Of a stretch of DNA of 64,000 nt, positions 53,701-61,165 are shown piece by piece; position 1 is the stretch's first letter; every line of letters starts with the position of its first letter. Made by a program: the position numbers and the translations under genes. Under the pieces are notes generated by a model. It made no database searches and had not been told where the DNA came from. It saw only the letters and a list, made by a program, of their open reading frames with translations. The DNA is from an uncultured delta proteobacterium. Lineage in GTDB: Bacteria > Desulfobacterota > Desulfovibrionia > Desulfovibrionales > Desulfovibrionaceae. The DNA is taken from contig CAIMRY010000031.1 in assembly GCA_903843965.1 (NCBI GenBank), positions 124,001 through 188,000 of the forward strand, given 5' to 3'.

Positions 53701-56603
53701 CCAAAGACCTCGGAGGCGTACTTGGGCTGGATGCGTTGCTCCACCAGCTCCAGGGACTTGGCAAAGGCCTCGATGGGCTTGTTGCGTTCGCGCGCCTGGA
53801 AGGCCGAGGTGCCGAAGCGCTGGTAGAACAAAATTTCGGTCTCCGGGTTGTCAAAGGCGACCTTGGAGTCCTGGCGCTTGCGGTATTCCTCGAAGGCCTG
53901 GGCATACTGGCCGAGCAGGAAGTGCGCGTTGCCGATGTTCAGGTCGAGGTTGGCCGCGTTCTCCGGATTCTGTTCGCTGCTGTTGAGGAAGCGGGCGCGC
54001 TGGTACGACTCCAGGGCCGCCTCCAGCCGCCCGTGTTCGCCGTGCACGGTCTCCAGCACCTCGTCGATGTAGCCCAGGGTCTGGTGGAAATACTCCACCT
54101 GGGCGTTTTTCAAAATGGCCCGGCGGATGAGCTCGCGGGCCTCCAGCAGCGGGGCCTTGCCGTCGAGGTAGGTCAGGGTGAGGCCGGTGGCGTAGAGCAG
54201 AGTGGGGTCGCCGGGCTGTGCGGCGAGCCTTTGGCGGTACTCGGCCAGGGTGGCCGGGATGGCCTTCAGGGCGGCGGCGGCGCGGATCATGCCCCGGTGC
54301 GCGGGCACGAAGTCCGGGTCGTCGCGCAGGAGCCCGGCGAAGATCGCCCGGGCCGAGGGCACCTCGCCGATGCGCAGCAGGTAGTCGCCTGCGGCGACGG
54401 ACTTGCGCAGATGCGCGGCCTTGGCCAGGCGGTAGATGCGGTCCTCGTACGGCCGCGCGGCCATTTCCGTCTCGTAGAGGTCCAGCGCCTGGTGGAAGCG
54501 CTCCTCGCGGTACAATATCTCGGCCAGGGCCAGGCGCGCGGCGGCGACCTGCGTGGCGACCTGCGTGGCTAATGGGGCGGCGGTCTGCGGGGCGGTTTTC
54601 TGCAAGGCCAGGGCCCCGTCCAGGGCCTGGCGGTAGGCGTCCTTGGCCTTGGTCCACTCGTCTGCGGCGTAGTAGACATCGCCCAGGCGGTTCAGCGCGC
54701 CCAGGGAGAGCTTGGGCAAATCCTCGCGCTGCTGGCCGGAGAGCAGGAGCAGGGCCTGGGCCTGCTGCTCGGGCTTCGGCCCGGCGGCCTCCACCGTGCG
54801 GTCCAAAAGGCGCGACACGGCCAGGTCGGCCCAGGGACCGTTCTCCGGGTACTCGCGGATGACCCGGGCGTAGAGCGGCAGCACGGCCTGCACCTGGCCG
54901 ATGCGGCCAAAGGTCTCGGCCTTGAGGAACACGGCCTCGGCGGCCTGCTCGGGCGCGGCCCCGGACACGATCCCAGGCACGGCCAACTGGGCGTCGAGGA
55001 TGCGCAGGGCCTCGCCCAGAGCCTTGGAGTCGCCAGCGGCGAGCAGCAGCCGGGCCTGCTCCAGCCGGGCCTGGGCCTGGACGCGGCCCTGGTCCCGAGA
55101 GCTGGCGGGCTGGGAGACCATGGCCCCAAGCCGCTTCAGGCCGTTCTGAAGCGCGGTCTGCCTGGCCTTGTCGCTCAAAGCCTGGCGGTTTTCGGCGGCG
55201 GTGGCCAGCAGCAGGGCGCGGATGCGCGCCAAGCCGGACTGCGGGTCGACATTCAGGGCTGCGGTGGCCTCAAAGGACTGCCGCGCCGCAGCGTCCAGGC
55301 CCAGGCTTTCGTACTGGCGGCCCATGTTGAACAGGGCTGTGGCGGCGATGGTTCTGTCAGCGGCCTGATCGCTGCTTGCGGCTGCGCGCGCGGCCTTGCC
55401 CAGGGCCAGGATGGTCAGGTGGCGCTCCACCGGGATCTGGTTGGCCAAGGTGTCGGCCAGGGCCAGCAGCTCGCTGGCGCTTTTGTCGGGTATCTCGCCT
55501 TCGGGCGGCAGGCTCCAGACATTGGCCGGGGCGTCCCTGCCGCTGCCGCGCGCGGAGATGTAGTACAGCCTGCCTGCGGCCATGATCGGCGAGAGGTCCG
55601 CGCCCTGGGCCTGGGTCAGCGGTTCGGCTTGCCCGCCAGTCGCGGGCGCGCGGGCGATTATGGTCTGGATGCCGGTCTGGATGCCGACTTGGCCGACTCC
55701 TTGGCCTGAGATGACGCCAAAGGCCGGGGCCGTGGTGAACAGCACGGATCGGCCATCGGACGTGAAGCGCGGATAGGCCTGGGGCAGGGCGTCGGGCGTG
55801 AGCTTTCTGGGCTCGCCGCCGGAAAGGTTGAGGACGAAGATGGAGCTGACGCCCGTGCGCGTGGACACAAAGGCCAGGCTGCGGCCATCGGGCGAGACTG
55901 CCGGGCTGGCGGCGTCGCCCCTGGTGCCGAGGAGGCGTGGCGCGGCCAGGGTGTTCGCCGGTAGTCTGGTTAAATCAAGGGCCGCGATGCGCCGGGTCTG
56001 CTCGCCCTCGGCGCGCTGCTCGAAGTACAGCACCGCGCCGTCCGGGCTGAAGCACGGGGCGAGGTCCTCGGTGGCGCGGCCGGTGAGCTTTTGCGCCTGG
56101 GCCTGGGGGTTGGTCAGGTCGAGCAGGTAGATGTCGCCCTTGACGTCGTCCTCCGCGCCCACAAAGGCCAGGCGACGGCCATCGGGCGAAAGGGCCGGGG
56201 ACAGGCGGTCGGCCAGGGTCGGGGCCAGCCGCCGGGGCAGCAGGGTCAGCCCGGCGTCCAGGCTGCGCACCCAGAGTTCAAGGTAGCCGCCGCTCTGCCT
56301 GGTGTAGGCCAGCCATTTGCCGTCCGGGGTGATGTCCATGTGCGGCACGCTGCCGGTCTCGAAGCTGACCTGCACTGGCTGGTTGACCTCCAGGCGGCGC
56401 GGCGCTGCGCGCTTGGCCGCAGGCCGCAGGGCGTCTTCAGCAAGGGCCTTGGCTGCGGCAGTGACTGCGGACGTCGCTGGCGGAATTGCGGCAACAACTG
56501 GCTGGGCCGCCGGAGCAGGCGCGGGCATGGGCAGCAAAAGCAGCGCCAGGCCCGCCCCGGCCAGGAGCTGCCGGAAGGGATTTCGGAAGGGCCGCGCGTT
56601 CAT
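47751..56603 (-). CDS. Giant exported CHAT-domain protease with TPR arrays and a PD40/TolB propeller
   Basis: About 2950 residues. A Sec signal (LLAGAGLALLLLPMPAPAPAAQP) precedes six PD40/TolB-like repeats (about 88-365), each with xSPDGxxLAF-type blades. TPR-like helices run to about 1560. A segment (about 1620-1975) looks like a degenerate CHAT fold without His/Cys, ending in WLLLGDPGL. A second TPR array (about 1980-2500) precedes a full CHAT caspase-like domain (about 2600-2950) with HLATHGEF (His2817) and LSACQTGLG (Cys2863), 46 residues apart. The start ATG overlaps the YdbL-like stop (ATGA). Frames upstream are only open by base composition. It probably cleaves proteins in the periplasm in response to propeller/TPR partners. 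Confidence 0.87.
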   Translation of the reverse strand: MNARPFRNPFRQLLAGAGLALLLLPMPAPAPAAQPVVAAIPPATSAVTAAAKALAEDALRPAAKRAAPRRLEVNQPVQVSFETGSVPHMDITPDGKWLAYTRQSGGYLELWVRSLDAGLTLLPRRLAPTLADRLSPALSPDGRRLAFVGAEDDVKGDIYLLDLTNPQAQAQKLTGRATEDLAPCFSPDGAVLYFEQRAEGEQTRRIAALDLTRLPANTLAAPRLLGTRGDAASPAVSPDGRSLAFVSTRTGVSSIFVLNLSGGEPRKLTPDALPQAYPRFTSDGRSVLFTTAPAFGVISGQGVGQVGIQTGIQTIIARAPATGGQAEPLTQAQGADLSPIMAAGRLYYISARGSGRDAPANVWSLPPEGEIPDKSASELLALADTLANQIPVERHLTILALGKAARAAASSDQAADRTIAATALFNMGRQYESLGLDAAARQSFEATAALNVDPQSGLARIRALLLATAAENRQALSDKARQTALQNGLKRLGAMVSQPASSRDQGRVQAQARLEQARLLLAAGDSKALGEALRILDAQLAVPGIVSGAAPEQAAEAVFLKAETFGRIGQVQAVLPLYARVIREYPENGPWADLAVSRLLDRTVEAAGPKPEQQAQALLLLSGQQREDLPKLSLGALNRLGDVYYAADEWTKAKDAYRQALDGALALQKTAPQTAAPLATQVATQVAAARLALAEILYREERFHQALDLYETEMAARPYEDRIYRLAKAAHLRKSVAAGDYLLRIGEVPSARAIFAGLLRDDPDFVPAHRGMIRAAAALKAIPATLAEYRQRLAAQPGDPTLLYATGLTLTYLDGKAPLLEARELIRRAILKNAQVEYFHQTLGYIDEVLETVHGEHGRLEAALESYQRARFLNSSEQNPENAANLDLNIGNAHFLLGQYAQAFEEYRKRQDSKVAFDNPETEILFYQRFGTSAFQARERNKPIEAFAKSLELVEQRIQPKYASEVFGRINKYVFDRVLTPALGRTSDSGGLADRAKALATRQSDLNNALFEASIKPAGPPPDPAWDVYVRAVQSLLSEQERIIGELPALMPPSMTASDREAAMQTLAVMVGKVREALGFPPRFVQLRAELHDRLGLAYQETGRWREAREAFEKALAMNTALGLTRNLTANQRSVSYNAYMEAGLTTGQDRDRLLATAETGFRRIPELVKKYGVADKKGGGGGKGLVNIDLDVSLDKSTASQAAYGFSAEQEIRLAESFLARIATERGRPREALGLVERQSKAFESGAVAPQDAFGAALLLHRAGLLESSLGGGASAFERFRRSAELSLEMKNPVSAAQNVIDLAATLSRLPAGDRDFAPRLAALRRLEAQAAQALRQPLLGGYSLSAPAFQNIMAAHDLALADRLRAPSTEGATPGMDAESAALAMDAQNRAGSRLAEGLAWFKEHPPTGSRRALALNAALHLNLADLALRLGEDKARAEHLSAALALADTGLLPGLRWRALAGLGRLPEALAVVQALPLDEAACGAGEITGTFAPLVAALIDAGKPSKDVEDAYNLAERLSELERVGRMGRLGVAQPTAAEAQLLRRTALRLLAIRDLKARLDATKGVKAAKAVKTAAVDDSIELSRRLSQEEEILARDLGPDRESLPGVARIGANAAEQDWLTILHGLSLEAAAAAEAAVSGSAGGSSDQRARHAQLMTRLGQLKAEVGKSIGRLDAPGALGLFLAAPSEAMDLMDALPKGASALRIVALPTPRGDALRWMGLRLDADSVRAVALGTGPRPVLPAAAQNERRLLACGNLSVLSAQDLASARSVAFSGTHLVRSLKARKPFRKNIVFLTGPGANIGSAALPPAIAGLKGFDAQAVQLASPDQSKTLAKAVAQAHTLVSNVPARQVHSAPSRQDELPVRFLALTPDKGEPLPLAGLAASMQDVSLAVLTQVAAEDLPLIAHLLSLYGVPSVLAAQNANPNGSAGPVPAPFLAAYAEDSAADARAKSQLSAKDAAPWLLLGDPGLNATEAGAFAATQFARYVRSGLEDFKAGRHAQALALFENALRVARSSNQFSKNLPDLLAYSRESAYASEQFDKSLAYARELAQLVGKTSPDTPAHAEALLRLGLVQARLEQYGQAIPVLQQAAEMLANLELAPKEIEALSSLGAVLENAIQFDRALKRFEGAATLSKKAGARELVAKQYMSIGRILDLRLSQYAQAREAYGQALAIYAALGRKADMAQAQLDIGRCARLTGDFAEAETRYVEALKLIGADTVQSKAPSKAASKDNDRLRARIVIEQANNAWQQARFQQAFDLERQVLKAAEQNGWVLEQVIAHNTAGLLWWSLGDHERAVRELDAALPLAKSLRIRQDEVATTLNNRGLVERDMGRHPLALKTLGEALAIDRAIRSRWAIAYDLRNIAQTYIRMGDPKKALPLLDEALGIVAATGNRINQAKILLAQGEARLALVNVDKTNADKAKAAFTQADELARSMGLRDSQWRALHGLARLDIAAGRRQEAKALLDKAVDVIEGMRAELKVDQLKDGFIADKAVVYEDLVTLLADMGEVAESFRTAERSRARNLIDLLGNKHRSPQRKEDQALYDRIAAVRARLRDQESLLAGAQNTAEREVYAKGVKRLQDDYRDVLLEIQANRPDIASLVSVNPLSLPEVQKMLEPGVALLAYYVTAGEVLCWSVDHDRVELTRTPIGRDALAQMILTYRRMLQNLEPVEAHSRELYQLLLAPVLPKLTGVKVLGVIPHGSLHTLSFATLSDGDAALIDRYPLFQLPSASVFKFTLERRKAERNTRVLAVGNPDLHDQSLELPFAEREVGSLAWNYPNMTALTREKATKSWVAEHIAEFGIIHLATHGEFDPVNPLFSALKLVGDKKDKDGDLDAAEIFDLKITADLIVLSACQTGLGQVSSGDEVQGMNQAFLYAGTHALISSLWRVSDISTAMLMKQFYREYQTRPKAESLRRAMLHVKNRFPHPGYWGAFTLSGDYR

Positions 56604-57193
56604 TTCTTCACCGTCCAGCTGCCGTCGGGGTTTTGCAGCTTGTCGCCGGATCTGGACGTGTCCTCGTTGAGCTTGGCGAAGACCCCGCGCACCTTGGGCA
56701 GGTCGGCCTGGGTCAGGGCGGCGTTGGTCTCGATGGCTCGGCGCATGACCGTATCGCGGGCGCGGTTGACCTCGGCCAGCACGGCGTCGAATTCCTGCTG
56801 GCGATAGCGCGTGGTGAAGTCCTTCAGCTCGTCCGGGGCCTTGTCGCGGCTGAGCGGAAAGCCCGTGAGCAGGCCCTGGTTGCCCTCGCCCACCCAGCCC
56901 AGGCGCTTGAAGGCCTCCACGTCGTCGGCGTGGAAGCTCAAGACCTGCATGGCGGTGATGGCGTCCTGCTGTTCCCCGCTCTTGCGCGGCGGGGTCTGGA
57001 TGCGGCCCAGGGGGTCGACCCCGCGCACCGAGGCCACCAGCAGCGTCTCCTCGGACAGGGAGTTGTAGGAGCCCAGGATCTGGTTCTCCAGGGACGTGCG
57101 CTCGCTGGCCACGTTGACCTTGACCTCGGCCAGGGTGCAGCCGGAAACAGCAGCGAGTGCGGCGAGTGCGGCAGCCAGGATCAGTCGTTTCAT
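56600..57193 (-). CDS. YdbL-like (DUF1318) lipoprotein
   Basis: A 197-residue lipoprotein (AAVSGC lipobox). Its C-terminal part, FDAVLAEVNRARDTVMRRAIETNAALTQADLPKVRGVFAKLNE...KLQNPDGSWTVKK, resembles the E. coli YdbL C-terminus (INKARAEHYAQIAQSN...GINGKWLRK). The N-terminal VKVNVASERTSLENQILGSY segment is an extension that may do the job of the separate lipoprotein YnbE. YdbL-type proteins regulate the YdbH-YnbE lipid-transport bridge. It overlaps both neighbours by 4 nt. The assignment is by eye. Confidence 0.72.
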   Translation of the reverse strand: MKRLILAAALAALAAVSGCTLAEVKVNVASERTSLENQILGSYNSLSEETLLVASVRGVDPLGRIQTPPRKSGEQQDAITAMQVLSFHADDVEAFKRLGWVGEGNQGLLTGFPLSRDKAPDELKDFTTRYRQQEFDAVLAEVNRARDTVMRRAIETNAALTQADLPKVRGVFAKLNEDTSRSGDKLQNPDGSWTVKK

Positions 57194-60100
57194 GGGGCGG
57201 CTCCTTCTTGGGCGGTGTTTCCGATGACCTTGAGTTTGCCAGGCGGGCCTGCCGGATCGCGGCAGATGCCCCCGGCCGAGACGGCATCGAGCATGTTGAC
57301 GAGGCTCTGCATGGGCGTCAGCGCCTTGGAAAGCTGGTTGCGGACGGGCAGGTTGCCCACGGGCAGGCGGTCGATGCGCGGCAGGTCGAGCCGGAAGCCC
57401 TTGACCTCCACCTCGCCGGACAGGCTCAGGTTTCCATAGGCCAAGCCCAGGCTGACGAAGCGCGGGTAGCCGATGTCCATGAGGCGGCGCTGCTGCACGA
57501 TGGTCTCGTTCTGCTCCTGCGGGTCCAGGGCGTAGAGCATGCGCTCCAGGGTGCGCGGGCCGATCTTGGTGATGTCCGCGCGCAGGCCCATGCGCTGGAG
57601 CAGGGCCTCGGGATCGGGCGTGAGCGGCACGGACAGGCTCACGCGGCCTGCGGTCTCGGCCTGGCCGCCCAGGTCCCTGGCCGCCTTGTCCGGGAACAGG
57701 CGCGAGGGGTCGATGCCGGTGAAGGCCAGGTCGGCCTCCAGGCTGTAATTGCCGCGCCCGCCCTTGACCAGGGTGCTGCCCTGGATGTTCCCGCCGAGCA
57801 GCCCGGCGCGGAAGGAGCGCAGGGCCGGGAGCGGGCCGCCGGTGTCCAGGCGCAGGAACACGTCGTGCACCGAGAGCGGCAAGGGGCCGGACTTGAGCTT
57901 CAGCTGGCTGAAGCCCAGGCTGCCGCCGCCGGACTGGAACTCGTGCAGGTGGCCCCGGGCGAACTCGTCGCCGCCCGAGGTGGCTGTGGGGAACAGGTCG
58001 AAGACCTGCTCGGACAGGGGCAGGGCAATCTCGCTGGCGGGCGCGGCGCAGCGCAGGCCGGGCGACAGGCTGTAGCGCCTGCTCAGGTTCAGGGAGCTTG
58101 TCAGGCCGGTGATGGACAGGCCAGGCCCCAGGCGCAGGTCCAGGCCGGGGCTCAAAAGCCGCGCCGACACGGCCAGACTGCGGCCTGCGGACAGCCGCGC
58201 GTCGAAACCGGCCTCGATGCGGCCCTTGCCGGAGAGCCGGTTGTCAGCCAGGCCCTGGCCCGAAGAGCCCTTGGCGAAAGATGCGGGCAGGGACGCGGGC
58301 AGGGACGCGGGCAGGGACTGGAGCCCTGTCTTGAGGCTGAAGGCCACGGTTCCGTCGACAAATTCCAGGATGGCCGCCAGGCGATCCTGGTCGTGGTCCA
58401 GCACCTGGTCCAGGCGGTCCAGGGTTACGCGCAGGGTTTGGTCCAGCTCCGGGCTGTCGGTGTGCAGCACCTGCGTGAACTGCGCCGAGCGCAGACCCTG
58501 CTGTGCGGCGTCGAGGGTCAGCAGGCCGCGCAGGGGCTTGGTCAGGGGCCCCACGCCGGGCAGCTCGCCCATGGGACCGAAGCTCAGGCTGCCGGTCAGG
58601 CTCGATTCGCGCATCCCGGCGGTGCTGGCAGCGCGCAGGGGCCTGGGCGTGGTGAGCCCGCGCAGGCGCAGGGTTTCTCCAGGCGCGTTCCCGCGTGCGG
58701 CCTGGGGCCAGTCCAGGGAGACCTCCGAAAGCTTCAGCACGGCCTCCAGCTCCTTGACGAAGCCGAGGCGCGCCAGGGTCTGGGAAAGCTTCTCCGGCTT
58801 TGTCGCCGGGGCCTGGTGCTGCGGCAGGCTGGCCGCCAGCCTCCAGTCCAGGGCCACGCCGCCGGAGCCCTTGGCCCGCTGCGGCAGCAGGGGCGCGGCC
58901 AGGGTCAGCAGCTTCTGCACGTCCAGGCTCAGGCCGCCCTGGCTGCGCACCACGCCGCCCCCCAGGCTGGCCGTGGCCGCGCAGTGCAGGGCCGGTACGT
59001 CATTGTGTGGACCGACATCCAGGGCCAGTTTCGCATCCGCAATGGAGGCGAGGCTGATGGGCGCGCCGCCCAGGCGGATGTCCGGGGCCGAGAGGCGCAG
59101 GGTGAGCGGGGCCTCAACCGGGCGCTTGCCGGGCTGGAGCAGTTGCAGGTGCGGGATGTCCACGCCCAGGGCGTCCAGGTGGACCTGGGCGGTTTTGGCC
59201 GGGGGCAGCTCGGCGCGCAGGGCCAGGGTCTGGGTCAGCACCGGGGCCAGGGACTTGCCCGGCACGTCCAGGCCCTGGACCTCGGCGGCCATGTCCAGGC
59301 TGGCCGCACCGCTGAAGCCGAACAGGGCGGCGGGGTCCTGGGCCAGGTTGTCGACCTTGAGGGTCAGGCGCGAAAGTGCGGCGCGTTTCATGGTCAGCGG
59401 CGTTGCGCCGCGCAGGCGCAGGGCCTCCAGCTCCAGGGATGCCGTGGCGTCAAGTCGGCCGGGCAGCGCTGCCTGGAGGGAATCCAGGCGCAGGGCCGCA
59501 CGGGCCAGGCTCAGGCGCTCCGGTCCGCTGGCGCGGGTGATGTTTTTGGCCTCCAGGCGCATGCCTGTGACCCTGGCCTCCAGCTGTGGCGCGTCCCCGG
59601 CCTTCTCCGGCAGCGCGGCCTTCAGCTCGATGCCCTCGGCGTCCAGAGTCGCCGCGCCCAGGCCCAGGCCGGGCGGCAGCCAGGCGCGCGCACTGGCCAG
59701 CAGTTCGTCCAGCTGCAGGTGCAGGGGCCGGACGTTCAGCGAAATCATCGGCCTGCCCTCGTTCAGCCCGGTGACCGCGCCTTGCCAGTCCACGGAGCTT
59801 TTGCCTTGCAGGCTCAGCCTGCCGGGCAGGCGCATGGTCCCGGCTGCGAGGTCAAAGGAGGCCTCCTGCAGCAGGTTCAGCCTGAGCGGGCCCATGGCCT
59901 TTGTGCCGAGGGGACCGCCGCCTTCCGGGGAAGGCATGATGCGCAGGCCGTCGGCAAAGGCCACCAGGGCCAGGGCCAGGTGGTCCGGGTCGGGCTGGGA
60001 GGCCGTGAAGCCCAGGGCCAGCGCGCCGGAAACCTCGGGCAGGGCGGCTCTGGCAAAGGGCTTGAGCAGGGGCGACAACTGCTGCACATCCAGGCGCAGG

Positions 60101-60987
60101 TCGGCCTTGAAGCCTTTGGCCACGCTGCCCAGGGCCAGCAGGTGCAGGCCGGGGGCCTCGGCCTTGGCCGTCAGTTTCGCCTGGGCCGGGGTTAAAAGAC
60201 CGGCTGGGTCCGCCAGGCCGTTGAGGCTGGCCTGGAGCGTGAGCGGGGCCAGCTCCTTGCCGTTGAGCAGGATTTTGAGCCCTGCGTCCAGGCGCAGCGG
60301 GCCGTTGGCCAGACCCGTGGCCTGCACGCGCAGGGCCGCGTCGCGCAGGTCTATCCGTGCCTGGCTGGCACGGTTCGGTTTGGAGGTGCTGTTGCCGTCC
60401 GCCAGGTCCAGGCGCACGGCGATGTCCGTAAGGTCCACATCGAGGTGCGCGTCGCCGTGGTATTTCGCGGGCTTGAGCGCGGCGCGCAAGGCGGCCAGGC
60501 TGTCCTTGAGCAGGGTCGGCAGGGGTGTTCCCGGAGCCGTGGCCGTGGGGGCGGGCTTCCCGGCGGTTGCGTCGATTGTTTCGATGCGTTGGCGCAGGCG
60601 CAGGCCGCTCAGCCGCACGGTGAGCCGCAGATCCTTGCGCAGGGCCGACAGGAGGCCGAAGTCCACGTGCAGGCGCTCCAGGGAGCAGAAAAACTCCTCG
60701 TCCTCAAGGCCGCCGCGTCCCACGAGCAGCCCTTCAACGCGCAGGCCGTCGGACCAGCCAAAGGACAGCAGGCGCAGGGAGGCGGGCTTGTTCGTGGCCG
60801 AGGCCAGGCCCTGCACCACCTTGGCGCGCGCCCAGTCGGAGGAGACCACGAGCGGGACGGCGAGCACGAGCGCCGCGAGCGGCACGAGCGTGACAGCCAG
60901 GGCCAGCAGCGTTCGACGCAGCCACGGTCGGCCCAGCCACGTAAGCTGGGGCAAGGCTTTGGTCGGCTCTGGGCTGGGTTCGGACAT
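57190..60987 (-). CDS. YdbH-like AsmA-family envelope protein
   Basis: About 1265 residues with one N-terminal membrane anchor (TLLALAVTLVPLAALVLAVPLVV) and a very long periplasmic beta-rich region, as in AsmA-like bridges (TamB, YhdP, YdbH) that carry phospholipid between membranes. The C-terminal part, GLLGGNIQGSTLVKGGRGNYSLEADLAFTGIDPSRLFP...GRVSLSVPLTPDPEALLQRMGLRADITKIGPRTLERMLYALDP, matches the YdbH/dicarboxylate-transport-type C-terminus. The gene order with a DUF1318 lipoprotein supports the YdbH identity. Start: ATG 60987 behind GGGAG; a TTG at 60999 is possible. It is the first gene of the four-gene operon. Confidence 0.75.
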   Translation of the reverse strand: MSEPSPEPTKALPQLTWLGRPWLRRTLLALAVTLVPLAALVLAVPLVVSSDWARAKVVQGLASATNKPASLRLLSFGWSDGLRVEGLLVGRGGLEDEEFFCSLERLHVDFGLLSALRKDLRLTVRLSGLRLRQRIETIDATAGKPAPTATAPGTPLPTLLKDSLAALRAALKPAKYHGDAHLDVDLTDIAVRLDLADGNSTSKPNRASQARIDLRDAALRVQATGLANGPLRLDAGLKILLNGKELAPLTLQASLNGLADPAGLLTPAQAKLTAKAEAPGLHLLALGSVAKGFKADLRLDVQQLSPLLKPFARAALPEVSGALALGFTASQPDPDHLALALVAFADGLRIMPSPEGGGPLGTKAMGPLRLNLLQEASFDLAAGTMRLPGRLSLQGKSSVDWQGAVTGLNEGRPMISLNVRPLHLQLDELLASARAWLPPGLGLGAATLDAEGIELKAALPEKAGDAPQLEARVTGMRLEAKNITRASGPERLSLARAALRLDSLQAALPGRLDATASLELEALRLRGATPLTMKRAALSRLTLKVDNLAQDPAALFGFSGAASLDMAAEVQGLDVPGKSLAPVLTQTLALRAELPPAKTAQVHLDALGVDIPHLQLLQPGKRPVEAPLTLRLSAPDIRLGGAPISLASIADAKLALDVGPHNDVPALHCAATASLGGGVVRSQGGLSLDVQKLLTLAAPLLPQRAKGSGGVALDWRLAASLPQHQAPATKPEKLSQTLARLGFVKELEAVLKLSEVSLDWPQAARGNAPGETLRLRGLTTPRPLRAASTAGMRESSLTGSLSFGPMGELPGVGPLTKPLRGLLTLDAAQQGLRSAQFTQVLHTDSPELDQTLRVTLDRLDQVLDHDQDRLAAILEFVDGTVAFSLKTGLQSLPASLPASLPASFAKGSSGQGLADNRLSGKGRIEAGFDARLSAGRSLAVSARLLSPGLDLRLGPGLSITGLTSSLNLSRRYSLSPGLRCAAPASEIALPLSEQVFDLFPTATSGGDEFARGHLHEFQSGGGSLGFSQLKLKSGPLPLSVHDVFLRLDTGGPLPALRSFRAGLLGGNIQGSTLVKGGRGNYSLEADLAFTGIDPSRLFPDKAARDLGGQAETAGRVSLSVPLTPDPEALLQRMGLRADITKIGPRTLERMLYALDPQEQNETIVQQRRLMDIGYPRFVSLGLAYGNLSLSGEVEVKGFRLDLPRIDRLPVGNLPVRNQLSKALTPMQSLVNMLDAVSAGGICRDPAGPPGKLKVIGNTAQEGAAP
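58283..58318 (-). repeat. Three perfect 12-bp tandem units in the YdbH-like gene
   Basis: GCGGGCAGGGAC repeats at 58283-58294, 58295-58306 and 58307-58318, encoding (SLPA)n on the minus strand. The multiple of three keeps the frame, so length variation among strains is likely. Confidence 0.8.
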
Positions 60988-61165
60988 CAGGACTCCCAAT
61001 TCGTCGGAGCTGCCGCGTGGCCTCTAGCGAATGACGCGGCTCAAGGATATTCCACGTCATTTTGCAAGAAGCGCACAGCGCTTGCAACAGAATAATAGAT
61101 GCAGCCAGAACTGGACCGCGAATTGCTATACCCAGTGTATTCGTTATACAGTTGAAGGAGCAGCC

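Noticed and set aside
56604-57287. Extension of the CHAT gene upstream to 57287
   Set aside because: The frame is open, but the extension lies over the YdbL-like gene, and a signal peptide begins at the ATG at 56603 in the ATGA overlap.
57157-61027. Two long overlapping plus-strand open frames over the YdbH-like gene
   Set aside because: They overlap each other in different frames and carry only low-complexity sequence.
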